Assembly: GCA_044349305.1 (NCBI GenBank)
Contig: JBIKRF010000021.1
Location: forward strand, 1-29,337
Source of the DNA: CAIZGX01 sp044349305
GTDB lineage: Bacteria; Bacteroidota; Bacteroidia; Flavobacteriales_D; Sanyastnellaceae
Direction: 5' to 3'
Length of the DNA stretch: 29,337 bases
The notes under the pieces are model-generated. The model ran no database searches, had not been told where the DNA came from, and worked only from the letters and a program-made list of their open reading frames with translations. Of the stretch, positions 24,001-29,266 are shown piece after piece (positions within the stretch are counted from its first letter, which is position 1; every line of letters starts with the position of its first letter). Both the position numbers and the translations under genes were made by a program.

Positions 24001-25965
24001 ACCTTGGGTTACAGTGCATGTGTAAGTTCCGTTCGCACTAACTGTTGTGGTATTCGTAGTTCCTCCGTTGCTCCAGACATACGAATCATATCCTGTTGGA
24101 GCTGTTAACGTTGTAAACGTTCCGCATGCAGTAACATCACTGCCAAGATTAATAGTTGGATTATTCACAACAACTGTCACCGAATCAGAACAGGTAACTG
24201 AATTCATTGTTACCGAAGAAACATAGGTTGTAGTAACCAATGGTGAAACCGTCTGAAGCGGAGAACCTGCAACGCCATTCCAACTAATGATTGCATCACT
24301 CAACACATCGCGTGTTGCCCAATACCAACTTCCAATTTGGGTTGTAGACCCATTCGCGGAATTCAACGTTGAGCTATTTGAGCCCTCATCGAAATGCCAT
24401 AGACCAAAGCTATTTGCAGAAGGAGAACTTACAACTTGCGAGGGAGTAAAATTCGCAGACTCCAATTCACTGTAGGTAATGTAAAGTTCATCAACTAAAC
24501 CATTGAAACGTCTACCTCCTTCAGGCCAGTTTCCTAAATAAAGTTGAGGACTTCCAGAATATGAAATGGGATTGTAAACACTTGCCACTAACTGTCCATC
24601 GATGTAGCATTTTTTGCTTCCGTTAACATAGGTAAGCAAAACGTGCTGCCAAACGTTCGGAGTAAGTGTGAAACTTAAATTTCCCCATGTATAGGTGTTA
24701 TTACCAAAAGCTTGAACTACCCAGTTAACGGACCCTCCGTGGGAGGCATCTAATAATATGGATATCCCATTTTGAGTAGCTCCTGCATTCACCCATGTAG
24801 AAATACTAAATACACTCTGGGCGCCAATATTTCCTAAATCAATAATTCCAGCGTCGAAGGCCGAAGGGTAAGGCCAAGGATTTGGGCTACCAGTATTTCC
24901 AATACAATTCGAATTCTGATTAAGACTTAAATTCGATGAACCAGTTAATTCTACAGGGGCTCCGGCACATATGCTGGTAGAACTAACTTGTGCGTCTAGA
25001 GATATTAAAGTAACCTCTAGTGAATCAATTACGCTGCATCCGCCTTGTGTAACAGTGCATGTGTATGTTCCATTTGCAGTAACTGTTGTTGTGTTAGTCG
25101 TTCCACCGTTGCTCCACACATACGAATCGTATCCTGTTGGAGCAGTCAATGTGGTTGAAGTTCCGCAAGCAGTAACATCATTTCCTGCATTAAAATTCAA
25201 TATTGGATTATATAAATTGAAAAGATTAGTTATCTCTAATTGTGTTAGTTCTCTATTCCAAAGACCTATGTCATCAATTTTCCCTGTCCAAAAATCTCCA
25301 CCATCTTGACCCTGCGAACCGAACCAACAGTTAGTAGAATTGTATGATCCGAATGAATAATTTGCAACAATTGTATTATTCAGTTGACCGTCAATATAAA
25401 GCTTAATTGTATTTCCATTTTTAGTGATTGTGCCCATTTGCCAACAACCATTATTAATATTGGAAAGTGAATATGCGTGTTGCCAAATTCCACCGCTTGG
25501 CGCCACGTATTGCATATGAAGTTTATTCCCTGCTACATCAACAATATATCCCCATCCAAAAGAACCTAAAATCACACCATTATCATTGCCAAGGTTTCCA
25601 GAAATCCAAAAATTTATTGAGAAAACCTGGGCAGAATTACCAATTTGTCCTAACGGACTATTTCCTGAATATTTGATAATCTGTCCTCCATTAAAAGAAT
25701 AAGCTGAATTTGTATTCCCAAATCGATCAGTTGTTTGAGTTGCTGAATTAAGCGTTGGGGTTGTTGCTGAAATAACATCATTCGCATTTCCGTTGAAAGG
25801 CCAATAACCTATGAGTCCGTTTGTGGGGACGTAAGATGGGACTTGGGCTGTTGCAACATTCGTTACAAAAAGGGTAAGAAAAGTTAAGAAAAGGGGAAAT
25901 AGAAAAGTTAAGAAAGGGGAAGAGAAGGTAAGAGAAGGGAAGAAAGATGTGATGCGAGTTTTCAT
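18022..25965 (-). CDS. Giant T9SS-secreted surface protein: LamG, Ig-like repeats, MopE metal-binding repeats
   Basis: 2647 residues. A signal peptide (residues 1-41, cleavage near VATAQ) is followed by three LamG/concanavalin-like domains (about 46-255, 345-515 and 705-920, two opening with GYWPF-GNAND). Two copies of a DVTACGT...YVWSNGG Ig-like unit sit between them. Residues 1116-2075 are twelve tandem 80-residue Ig-like repeats, each with a cysteine in FCQGG and another near position 68, plausibly disulfide-bonded. Related Ig units flank the array, and a thirteenth copy lies at about 2222-2301. Four MopE-type repeats follow (about 2303-2570), with DADGDGFGD and CNDND-rich cores likely to bind calcium. 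A T9SS type A sorting domain (LYPNPTRSELNIQI to RFEVIK) ends the protein. An adhesin or carbohydrate-binding surface role is inferred. The signal-peptide codons are made of a 20-bp repeat also found before glyS. Confidence 0.92.
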   Translation of the reverse strand: MKTRITSFFPSLTFSSPFLTFLFPLFLTFLTLFVTNVATAQVPSYVPTNGLIGYWPFNGNANDVISATTPTLNSATQTTDRFGNTNSAYSFNGGQIIKYSGNSPLGQIGNSAQVFSINFWISGNLGNDNGVILGSFGWGYIVDVAGNKLHMQYVAPSGGIWQHAYSLSNINNGCWQMGTITKNGNTIKLYIDGQLNNTIVANYSFGSYNSTNCWFGSQGQDGGDFWTGKIDDIGLWNRELTQLEITNLFNLYNPILNFNAGNDVTACGTSTTLTAPTGYDSYVWSNGGTTNTTTVTANGTYTCTVTQGGCSVIDSLEVTLISLDAQVSSTSICAGAPVELTGSSNLSLNQNSNCIGNTGSPNPWPYPSAFDAGIIDLGNIGAQSVFSISTWVNAGATQNGISILLDASHGGSVNWVVQAFGNNTYTWGNLSFTLTPNVWQHVLLTYVNGSKKCYIDGQLVASVYNPISYSGSPQLYLGNWPEGGRRFNGLVDELYITYSELESANFTPSQVVSSPSANSFGLWHFDEGSNSSTLNSANGSTTQIGSWYWATRDVLSDAIISWNGVAGSPLQTVSPLVTTTYVSSVTMNSVTCSDSVTVVVNNPTINLGSDVTACGTFTTLTAPTGYDSYVWSNGGTTNTTTVSANGTYTCTVTQGGCSGSDSIDVTLIDATISATDSIICAGETTTLSVPQGGSSNTACSALPTNLQTGLVGYWPFCGNANDASGNGNTLNEYFVSYDSDRFGNSNASFFSNGIELGGGSSMTSNNPVFNIGQEEYTIGLWMKVANTSQVTRCLFNTIPHTGIGIAYNDNNAPGYVVYDIGPANAFWTNLYLHGPSNNYTPNDWHYVVVKKQGINYSQYIDGQLDHSYSNPAAANYNYDVNFRISGISPEYQIFHGNIDDVHIYNRALSAAEIVQHYNLTESDFSSVSYLWSTGATTPIIDVSPTSTTTYTCTVTANGVSCTDTITVVVGNPVASITPNGIVEICQGQSIALTGNGGVSYLWNTGAPTQSITVNTEAVYTVTVTDANGCTDTESQLVKVNQLPIIGVSNASICPGQSATLTATGGVSYAWSPATGLSATTGSTVTASPAASTLYTLTGTGANGCTNTASAAVTVNALPTATITPATTTTFCQGGSVVLNANTGAGLTYQWRLNGNPISGATSSSYTANASGSYTVVVTNASSCTSTSTATVVTVNALPTSTITPATATTFCQGGSVVLNANTGTGLSYQWRLNGNPISGATSSSYTANATGSYTVVVTNTLTCSATSTATVVTVNALPTANITPATATVFCQGGSVVLNANTGAGLSYQWFNNASVISGATSSSYTANASGSYTVVVTNTSTCSATSTATVVTVNALPTATITPATGTTFCQGGSVVLNANTGAGLSYQWRLNGNPISGATSSSYTANASGSYTVVVTIASACSSTSIATVVTVNALPTATITASSATTFCQGGSVVLTANTGAGLSYQWRLNGNPISGATSSSYTANASGSYTVVVTNASTCSSTSTATVVTVNALPTATITPATATTFCQGGSVVLNANTGAGLSYQWKLNGTNITGATSSSYTANTSGSYTVVVTNASSCSSTSTATVVTVNALPTATITPATATTFCQGGSVVLNANTGTGLTYQWKLNGANITGATSSSYTANASGSYTVVVTNASTCSSTSTATVVTVNALPTATITPATATTFCQGGSVVLNANTGAGLSYQWRLNGNPISGATSSSYTANASGSYTVVVTNASTCSSTSTATVITVNALPIATITPATATTFCQGGSVVLNANTGAGLTYQWFNNASAISGATSASYTANASGPYTVTVTNTSTCSSTSTATVVTVNALPIATITSATATTFCQGGSVVLNANTGAGLSYQWRLNGTNITGATSSSYTANASGSYTVVVTNASSCSSTSTATVVTVNALPTATITASSATTFCQGGSVVLTANTGTGLSYQWKLNGTNITGATSSSYTANASGSYTVVVTNASTCSSTSTATVVTVNALPTATITASSATTFCQGGSVLLNANTGTGLTYQWRLNGTNITGATSSSYTVNASGSYTVTVTNASTCSSTSTATVVTVNALPVASISPNGLVEICQGQSIALTANGGVSYLWSTGAPTQSITVSTEALYTVTVTDINGCTDTESQFVKVNQLPNVAVNNASICLGQSATLTATGGLSYVWSPATGLSATTGSTVSSSTTTTTVYTVTGTGANGCTNSATATVTVNALPTATITPATTTTFCQGGSVVLNANTGAGLSYQWFNNATAIAGATNSSYTATMSGSYTVVVTNASTCSSTSTAVVVTTIANVDYFADADGDGFGDVTTLISTCVQPQGYVTSSSDCNDNNAAIFPGAQEICNDIDDDCNQLIDDGLVFTTYYADVDGDSFGDLNNPLDACSVPNGYVTNNTDCNDNNVNQNAASAEICNGEDDDCDGTIDNGITFLDYYADADGDGFGAGDVISSCSDLGAGYVSNNTDCDDSNSNTNPSATEICNTIDDNCDGQIDEGVQTVYFIDNDGDTYGNPSVSILACTQPIGYTPDDSDCNDNNASINPGAEDIAGNGIDENCDGQIDNSIFELNATINLYPNPTRSELNIQISNALVGNEMYIFDAVGKLVYKQQLLSTQTNVSVSNLADGNYIVRVGELVKRFEVIK
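19063..19302 (-). repeat. Thirteenth, detached copy of the 240-bp Ig-like repeat
   Basis: It is the same 80-codon unit as the tandem array, in the FNNA variant form, separated from it by two other Ig-like units. Its end changes to AVVVTTIANV, leading directly into the first MopE repeat. Confidence 0.85.
19741..22620 (-). repeat. Twelve tandem 240-bp (80-codon) repeats in the giant gene
   Basis: The array is exactly 2880 bp. Units begin ALPTATITPATATTFCQGG and end STATVVTVN. Three variants of residues 34-43 alternate: RLNGNPISG, K/RLNGTNITG (one ANITG) and FNNA-ISG. Reading along the protein the order is N N F N N T T N F T T T. Many third-position differences between units show that they are not all recent copies. 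Confidence 0.95.
25871..25948 (+). repeat. 20-bp purine repeat that encodes the giant protein's signal peptide
   Basis: The plus strand carries consecutive units of the type GGTAAGAGAAGGGAAGA. Bases 25907-25926 match 15801-15820 at 19 of 20 positions. On the minus strand these codons give the hydrophobic F/L/T/P/S-rich signal-peptide core. The unit length (20) is not a multiple of three, so successive units are read in different frames. Confidence 0.8.
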
Positions 25966-26125
25966 TTCGAAAATGATTCAGGTTGTAATTTTCAGTTAGG
26001 TCAGTTTTTCATTGATGACACAGGCATCTTTTATTGGAAATGCTGTGCAATAAATTGATAAACACCACGAAAATACTAAAATAATCATAATGTGATTAAT
26101 AAACGACGGCTTAAGATTGTGTTAA

Positions 26126-26140
26126 CTCTCTTTAAGAGAG
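26126..26140. promoter_or_regulatory. Dyad CTCTCTTTAAGAGAG upstream of the XRE regulator gene
   Basis: A 7-bp inverted pair around one central base, 12 bp before the regulator ATG. It could be an operator for autoregulation, or a weak mRNA hairpin. The 25966-26152 spacer is otherwise AT-rich and must hold the divergent promoters of the giant gene and the regulator, which I cannot pinpoint. Confidence 0.35.
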
Positions 26141-26152
26141 GAAATTTGAGGC

Positions 26153-26485
26153 ATGAACAAGAAGGTTGGACAACGTATTCGCATGTTTCGCGCAATGCGC
26201 GGATTAAGCCAAGACAACGTTGCCGATGAACTTGGAATGACCACGGGAAACTACGGAAAAATGGAACGTGGAGAAATTACCATCTCCGTTACCACAGTCG
26301 CACAAATCTCAAAAATCCTCAAAGTCACCATCGCCGAACTCTTCGACGAAAACCCTTTCAACAACCTCAACGACCCACTAACTGCATACGTCACAAAAGC
26401 AGAATTCAAACAACTGGAAAAAGAAGTTGCTGCCATTTCCAAAGACCTGGAAAAGGTGAAGGTGAATTACGCGCGGAAACGTTAA
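26153..26485 (+). CDS. XRE-family helix-turn-helix regulator with C-terminal coiled coil
   Basis: 110 residues. Residues 6-63 form a Cro/C1-type HTH: IRMFRAMRGLSQDNVADELGM, the recognition helix around TTGNYGKMERGE, then ITISVTTVAQISKILKVTIAELF. Residues 79-107 (TKAEFKQLEKEVAAISKDLEKVKV) form a likely dimerising coiled coil. Such short regulators are common in Bacteroidota; the target is unknown. It is divergent from the giant surface-protein gene (187 bp apart), so it may control that gene, itself or the accessory strip downstream. A GAAT-type hairpin array follows on the next base after the stop. Confidence 0.88.
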   Translation: MNKKVGQRIRMFRAMRGLSQDNVADELGMTTGNYGKMERGEITISVTTVAQISKILKVTIAELFDENPFNNLNDPLTAYVTKAEFKQLEKEVAAISKDLEKVKVNYARKR

Positions 26486-26640
26486 GAATGCCCTTCGGGC
26501 GAATGCTTCGCGAATGTCTTTGACTGTTATTCAACAACGCAGTTCCAATTGCGACGTAGGAATAACTAAGTTCCCATTACGCATCCCGATAGCTATCGGG
26601 AGGAATAAAATCTTCGATTTTCCAATAACGTAGTTCCAAC
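26486..26640. repeat. Palindromic-word array 4: GAAT dialect, 14-bp units and composite copy B
   Basis: GCCC-TTC-GGGC, GC-TTC-GC and GTC-TTT-GAC (26490-26525) carry GAAT spacers, the same order as the end of array 3. 14-bp units follow from about 26531, then CCCGATAGCTATCGGG at 26585-26600, GGAAT, AAAATC-TTC-GATTTT and CCAAT. It lies between the XRE gene and the toxin-antitoxin operon. Confidence 0.85.
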
Positions 26641-26650
26641 TTATGCTACT

Positions 26651-26743
26651 TCAACTCGTTCTGTATTCCTTGACGGCAATGAATTGTTCGATTAAATCAG
26701 ACGGAATTGTGACATAAACCGCTGAGTTTCTTTGAGGAGAATT
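26651..26743 (-). pseudogene. Possible 3'-end gene remnant on the minus strand
   Basis: The frame reads about 30 codons, with the motif VYVTIPSDLIEQFIAVKEY and a TGA stop. No start codon is available, and a stop closes the frame upstream. The composition looks protein-like, so it may be the truncated end of a lost gene. I recognise no family. The -33 box of the toxin-antitoxin promoter lies within it. Confidence 0.25.
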
Positions 26744-26760
26744 CAATCAAATTATATTTA
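26731..26760 (+). promoter_or_regulatory. Promoter of the toxin-antitoxin operon
   Basis: TTTG at 26731-26734 (a perfect -33 element) and TATATTTA at 26753-26760 (seven of eight positions of TAnnTTTG), 18 bp apart. The transcript would start near 26766, leaving a leader of about 23 nt before the antitoxin ATG. Confidence 0.5.
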
Positions 26761-26788
26761 TCTTAGAGTCATAATTCAAAACAACATC

Positions 26789-27019
26789 ATGACACATCGC
26801 GCAATAATTGAAAAAACAATTCGAGTAATGAGTCAATTACCCCAGGACAAGGCACAAGAGATTTGCGACTTTGCTGAATTTATTGAAAGCAAATCCGAAA
26901 ACAAATTGCTCGGTGAAAATCTTCATGTTTATACTTCAAAAAGTGCTTCATTCGAGTTTCTAGAAAATGAAGAGGATTTGTATGACTTGAGTGATATTAA
27001 AGAAAATAGAAATGGCTAA
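26789..27019 (+). CDS. Putative type II antitoxin (DUF2281-like)
   Basis: 76 residues from the ATG at 26789; the frame is open upstream but a promoter lies there. The N-terminus has two helices with the pattern IRVMSQLPQDKAQEICDFAEFIESK, as in DUF2281-type antitoxins (LPPEKxxEVxDFxEFL). The acidic C-terminus (FEFLENEEDLYDLSDIKEN) would occupy the toxin's surface. Its stop overlaps the toxin start by 8 bp, the usual translational coupling of such pairs. Autoregulation with the toxin is expected from the family but no operator is evident. Confidence 0.82.
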   Translation: MTHRAIIEKTIRVMSQLPQDKAQEICDFAEFIESKSENKLLGENLHVYTSKSASFEFLENEEDLYDLSDIKENRNG

Positions 27020-27332
27020 AGGTGATGTGGTTCTTTTATCATTTCCATTTACAGATTTAAGTGGATCTAAACTGAGACCTGCTGTTGTATTGGTTGAATC
27101 TGCTTTAGATGTTACTGTTTGTTTTGTAACTACCCAGCTATTCTGGAAAGATGAGAATGATTTAAAGCTCTCAGCAAATCAGCATTCTGGAATAAAAAAA
27201 GAATCATTACTCCGAGTAAGTAAAATAGCCACATTAGACAAGGCCTTTTTAAAAGGAACAATAGGTAGTCTCAACCCCGAAGAAATATCAGGTCTGAATA
27301 GAAAATTAAAGATGGTTTTTGATTTGGACTAA
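27012..27332 (+). CDS. MazF/PemK-family mRNA interferase toxin
   Basis: 106 residues from the ATG at 27012. The opening MAKGDVVLLSFPFTDLSGSKLRPAVVLV is the MazF/PemK signature: G-D-V-V strand, P-F-T-D loop, and K-x-R-P-A-V-V-L. A later LLRVSKIATLDKAFLKGTIGSL matches the family's second conserved block. MazF-type toxins cut RNA at short motifs. An upstream ATG at 26991 would add seven residues and is less likely. Overlap with the antitoxin gene fits a two-gene operon. A TCAA-type hairpin array starts within 10 bp of the stop. Confidence 0.9.
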   Translation: MAKGDVVLLSFPFTDLSGSKLRPAVVLVESALDVTVCFVTTQLFWKDENDLKLSANQHSGIKKESLLRVSKIATLDKAFLKGTIGSLNPEEISGLNRKLKMVFDLD

Positions 27333-27340
27333 TTCTGTTA

Positions 27341-27490
27341 TCAATCACTTCGTGATCAATTCTTCGAATCAATCTTTCAGATCAAACCTTCGGTGAAATA
27401 GCAACGCAGTTCCAATTATGAAATAGGAATTACGCTCCCGATAGCTATCGGGAGGAATAAAATCTTCGATTTTCCAATAACGCAGTTCCA
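27341..27490. repeat. Palindromic-word array 5: TCAA dialect, then composite copy C
   Basis: TCAC-TTC-GTGA, TTC-TTC-GAA, TCT-TTC-AGA and ACC-TTC-GGT (27345-27394) are separated by exact TCAA spacers. Words here start with T and end with A, unlike the G-to-C words of the GAAT dialect. 14-bp units and the CCCGATAGCTATCGGG palindrome (27437-27452) with AAAATC-TTC-GATTTT follow, ending 8 bp before the ORF6N gene. Confidence 0.9.
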
Positions 27491-27497
27491 CAGCTTC

Positions 27498-28049
27498 ATG
27501 GAACAAAACCTAATTAAGTCGGATATTGAATCGCGAATATTCACCATTCGTGGGATGCAGGTAATGTTAGACAGCGATTTAGCTAAAATGTATTCTGTTG
27601 AAACAAAAAAACTTAATCAAGCCGTTAAACGTAACTCCGAACGATTCCCATTGCCGTTTCGATTCCAATTATCTGAAAATGAAATGGAAAACTTGAGGTC
27701 ACAAATTGTGACCTCAAATGAAATGCATGGAGGGAGAAGATACTTACCTTTTGCATTCACAGAACAAGGAGTTGCTATGCTGTCGGCCGTATTAAAAAGC
27801 TCGGTTGCCATTGCTGTAAGTATTGAAATAATAGAAGCCTTTGTATCGTTGCGAAGAAATCAATATCAAGTTTTAGGATTGTCTCAACGCTTGTTAAAGA
27901 AATACTCAATCATCTTCGGTGAAGGAAAGCCTAGTTCCAACAACGCAGTTCCAACAACGCAATTCCAACAACGCAGTTCTAACAACGTAGTTCCAACAAC
28001 GAAGTTCCAACAACGAAGTTCCAATTACATAGTAGGCATTACGAAGTAG
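27498..28049 (+). CDS. ORF6N domain protein with repeat-derived C-terminus
   Basis: 183 residues. Residues 12-120 form an ORF6N domain, a putative DNA-binding domain of phage and accessory-region proteins. It shows IFTIRGMQVMLDSDLAKMYSVETKKLNQAVKRN, then RFPLPFRFQLSENEMENL, then GGRRYLPFAFTEQGVAMLSAVL. Residues 121-143 look like a normal linker helix. Residues 146-183 are the translation of the downstream 14-bp array, giving a 14-residue period (SSNNAVPTTQFQQR, then SSNNVVPTTKFQQR). Many ORF6N proteins continue with another folded region, so the native C-terminus may have been lost. A paralog begins at 29267. Both genes share GCTTCATGGAACA around the ATG. Confidence 0.88.
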   Translation: MEQNLIKSDIESRIFTIRGMQVMLDSDLAKMYSVETKKLNQAVKRNSERFPLPFRFQLSENEMENLRSQIVTSNEMHGGRRYLPFAFTEQGVAMLSAVLKSSVAIAVSIEIIEAFVSLRRNQYQVLGLSQRLLKKYSIIFGEGKPSSNNAVPTTQFQQRSSNNVVPTTKFQQRSSNYIVGITK

Positions 28050-28110
28050 GAATAAAACCTTAGGTTTTCCAATTACGAAGTAGGAACAACGCAGTTCTAA
28101 TTATTCCACT
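27932..28110. repeat. Palindromic-word array 6: 14-bp units overlapping the ORF6N gene end
   Basis: Units AGTTCCAACAACGC, AATTCCAACAACGC, AGTTCTAACAACGT and AGTTCCAACAACGA repeat in tandem, each a 9-nt word such as AAC-GCA-GTT plus the spacer CCAAC or CCAAT. They are followed by TAC-GAA-GTA words with GGAAT, and AAAACC-TTA-GGTTTT at 28054-28068. The ORF6N stop is inside the array. Confidence 0.88.
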
Positions 28111-28212
28111 CAAAATTCTCCTGCAATCCTCGCCAATACTGTCTTTTTTGATAAAATTCAGTCCGTCATTAGCATAAACATTTGAAATGTGTTTTGATTT
28201 CCATTCGGAAAT
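28060..28212 (-). pseudogene. Coding-like fragment without a start, between array 6 and an orphan terminator
   Basis: About 50 open codons read ISEWKSKHISNVYANDG, then FIKKDSIGEDCRRILSGII, ending inside the 14-bp array. There is no in-frame ATG, and a terminator stands just upstream on the same strand, so it cannot be an intact gene. It may be a truncated gene end. A plus-strand frame of similar length is an equally plausible reading, so confidence is low. Confidence 0.2.
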
Positions 28213-28216
28213 TCAC

Positions 28217-28243
28217 AAAAAAAAGCCCGCTTTCGCGGACTTT
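28217..28243 (-). terminator. Orphan intrinsic terminator on the minus strand
   Basis: On the minus strand AAAGTCCGC and GCGGGCTTT form a 9-bp stem with one mismatch, then a run of eight T. No intact minus-strand gene lies upstream of it; the plus-strand Abi gene begins at 28336. Confidence 0.7.
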
Positions 28244-28263
28244 GAATCTTACACTTGGTTACG

Positions 28264-28302
28264 TTATTTCGAGAAATAAGAGGCTTGACCAAGCATCACG
28301 AT
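28264..28302 (-). pseudogene. Possible tiny gene-end remnant before the orphan terminator
   Basis: Thirteen codons, IVMLGQASYFSK and a stop, precede the orphan terminator by 20 nt on the same strand, the spacing of a normal gene end. A stop codon interrupts the frame just upstream. It is too short for firm support. The TTATTTC/GAAATAA dyad at 28264-28279 lies within it. Confidence 0.2.
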
Positions 28303-28335
28303 TCAAAGATAAATAGATTTAATTCAATCACAAAA

Positions 28336-29052
28336 ATGAATTACAAGAATTTGGAATTACACTTTTCAAAACCTCGAATAAATAGATATTATTATGCGGC
28401 TGGTTCATCTCGGAAGAAAGCTATTCGCATGTATAAGCAAAATTTGCTAGTTACACAGTCTATTCATCCTGTAATTGGCGTCTTTGAAGTGGTTCTTAGA
28501 AATTCAATTTACAATGCCATTAGCAATTACTTTCAAGATGAAAATTGGATTGTAAATCAAAAAGAGGGGTTCATGTCCGACAAAGCTTTAGTATTCAGAA
28601 ACAATCCATCCAAAATTTCCAAACGAAACGACTTTTTGAAAAGAGAAGTTCTTAAGGCAGAACAAAAATTGAAAAAGAAATATTCTAACACTCCTTCAAT
28701 GTCTATCAACGCTGGAAATATTATAGCGGAGCAATCCTTCGGGTTTTGGACGAATTTTTTTGAACCTCACCACTATAAAATTCTAAAAGGAAAGCCCATT
28801 CAAATATTTCGCGATTTACCTCAGGGAATGGGACGAAAGGAAATACTTAACAAACTCAATGCAATTCGACAATTCAGAAATAGAATCAATCACAATGAAC
28901 CCATTTGCTTTGTAGATAACAAGTTCAGCTATTCCGAAATTCAAACCATTCACCAGTCGATTTATGAGCTACTTAAATACATCGATGAACGACTTATAGA
29001 TTTTGTTGAGTCGATAGATAATACAGAAGTAACCTTCAATCACCTTCGGTGA
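28336..29052 (+). CDS. Abi family (abortive-infection-like) protein with HEPN RxxxxH motif
   Basis: 238 residues from the ATG at 28336. The pattern is that of Abi_2/Abi-like proteins: the N-terminal region has RINRYYYAAG, then HPVIGVFEVVLRNSIYNAI. The middle carries SFGFWTNFFEPHH near 134-146. The C-terminal helix carries IRQFRNRINHNEPI, where R181-x4-H186 fits the catalytic motif of HEPN ribonucleases. Such proteins typically cut RNA to block phage spread; activity here is inferred. An upstream in-frame ATG at 28255 gives an unlikely basic extension. The last codons (AAT CAC CTT CGG TGA) are the first hairpin word of the downstream array, so the array supplies the C-terminus and stop. Confidence 0.82.
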   Translation: MNYKNLELHFSKPRINRYYYAAGSSRKKAIRMYKQNLLVTQSIHPVIGVFEVVLRNSIYNAISNYFQDENWIVNQKEGFMSDKALVFRNNPSKISKRNDFLKREVLKAEQKLKKKYSNTPSMSINAGNIIAEQSFGFWTNFFEPHHYKILKGKPIQIFRDLPQGMGRKEILNKLNAIRQFRNRINHNEPICFVDNKFSYSEIQTIHQSIYELLKYIDERLIDFVESIDNTEVTFNHLR

Positions 29053-29198
29053 TCAATTCTTCGAATCAATCTTTCAGATCAATCGCGTTGCGATATAACC
29101 TTCGGTGAAATCTTTCAGATTGATCACGTAGTTATTGATTGCGGAGCAATTGATCTGACAAAGTCAGATTGATCATCGAAGATGATTGATCCGAAGGA
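29040..29198. repeat. Palindromic-word array 7: TCAA/TTGA dialect, longest of this type
   Basis: Eleven words follow one another: TCACC-TTC-GGTGA, TTC-TTC-GAA, TCT-TTC-AGA, TCGC-GTT-GCGA, ACC-TTC-GGT, TCT-TTC-AGA, TCAC-GTA-GTTA (imperfect), TTGC-GGA-GCAA, TCTGAC-AAA-GTCAGA, TCATC-GAA-GATGA and TCC-GAA-GGA. Spacers are TCAA for the first part and TTGA, its reverse complement, for the last part. A TGCGC/GCGCA hairpin follows near 29206-29221. The first word contains the Abi stop codon. Confidence 0.9.
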
Positions 29199-29266
29199 TT
29201 TCTGCTGCGCATATAAGCGCATAACCATTTCTTGACATTCCTCTCTTACAGAAATAGGTTTGCTTC

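Noticed and set aside
28255..28335. Upstream ATG (28255) for the Abi gene
   Set aside because: The 27-residue extension lies over the dyad and possible gene remnant and has no family support. MNYKNLELHF at 28336 is the better start.
26486..29266. Integron attC sites between accessory genes
   Set aside because: I looked for GTTRRRY/RYYYAAC core pairs with long imperfect palindromes and found none. No integron integrase is in the window.
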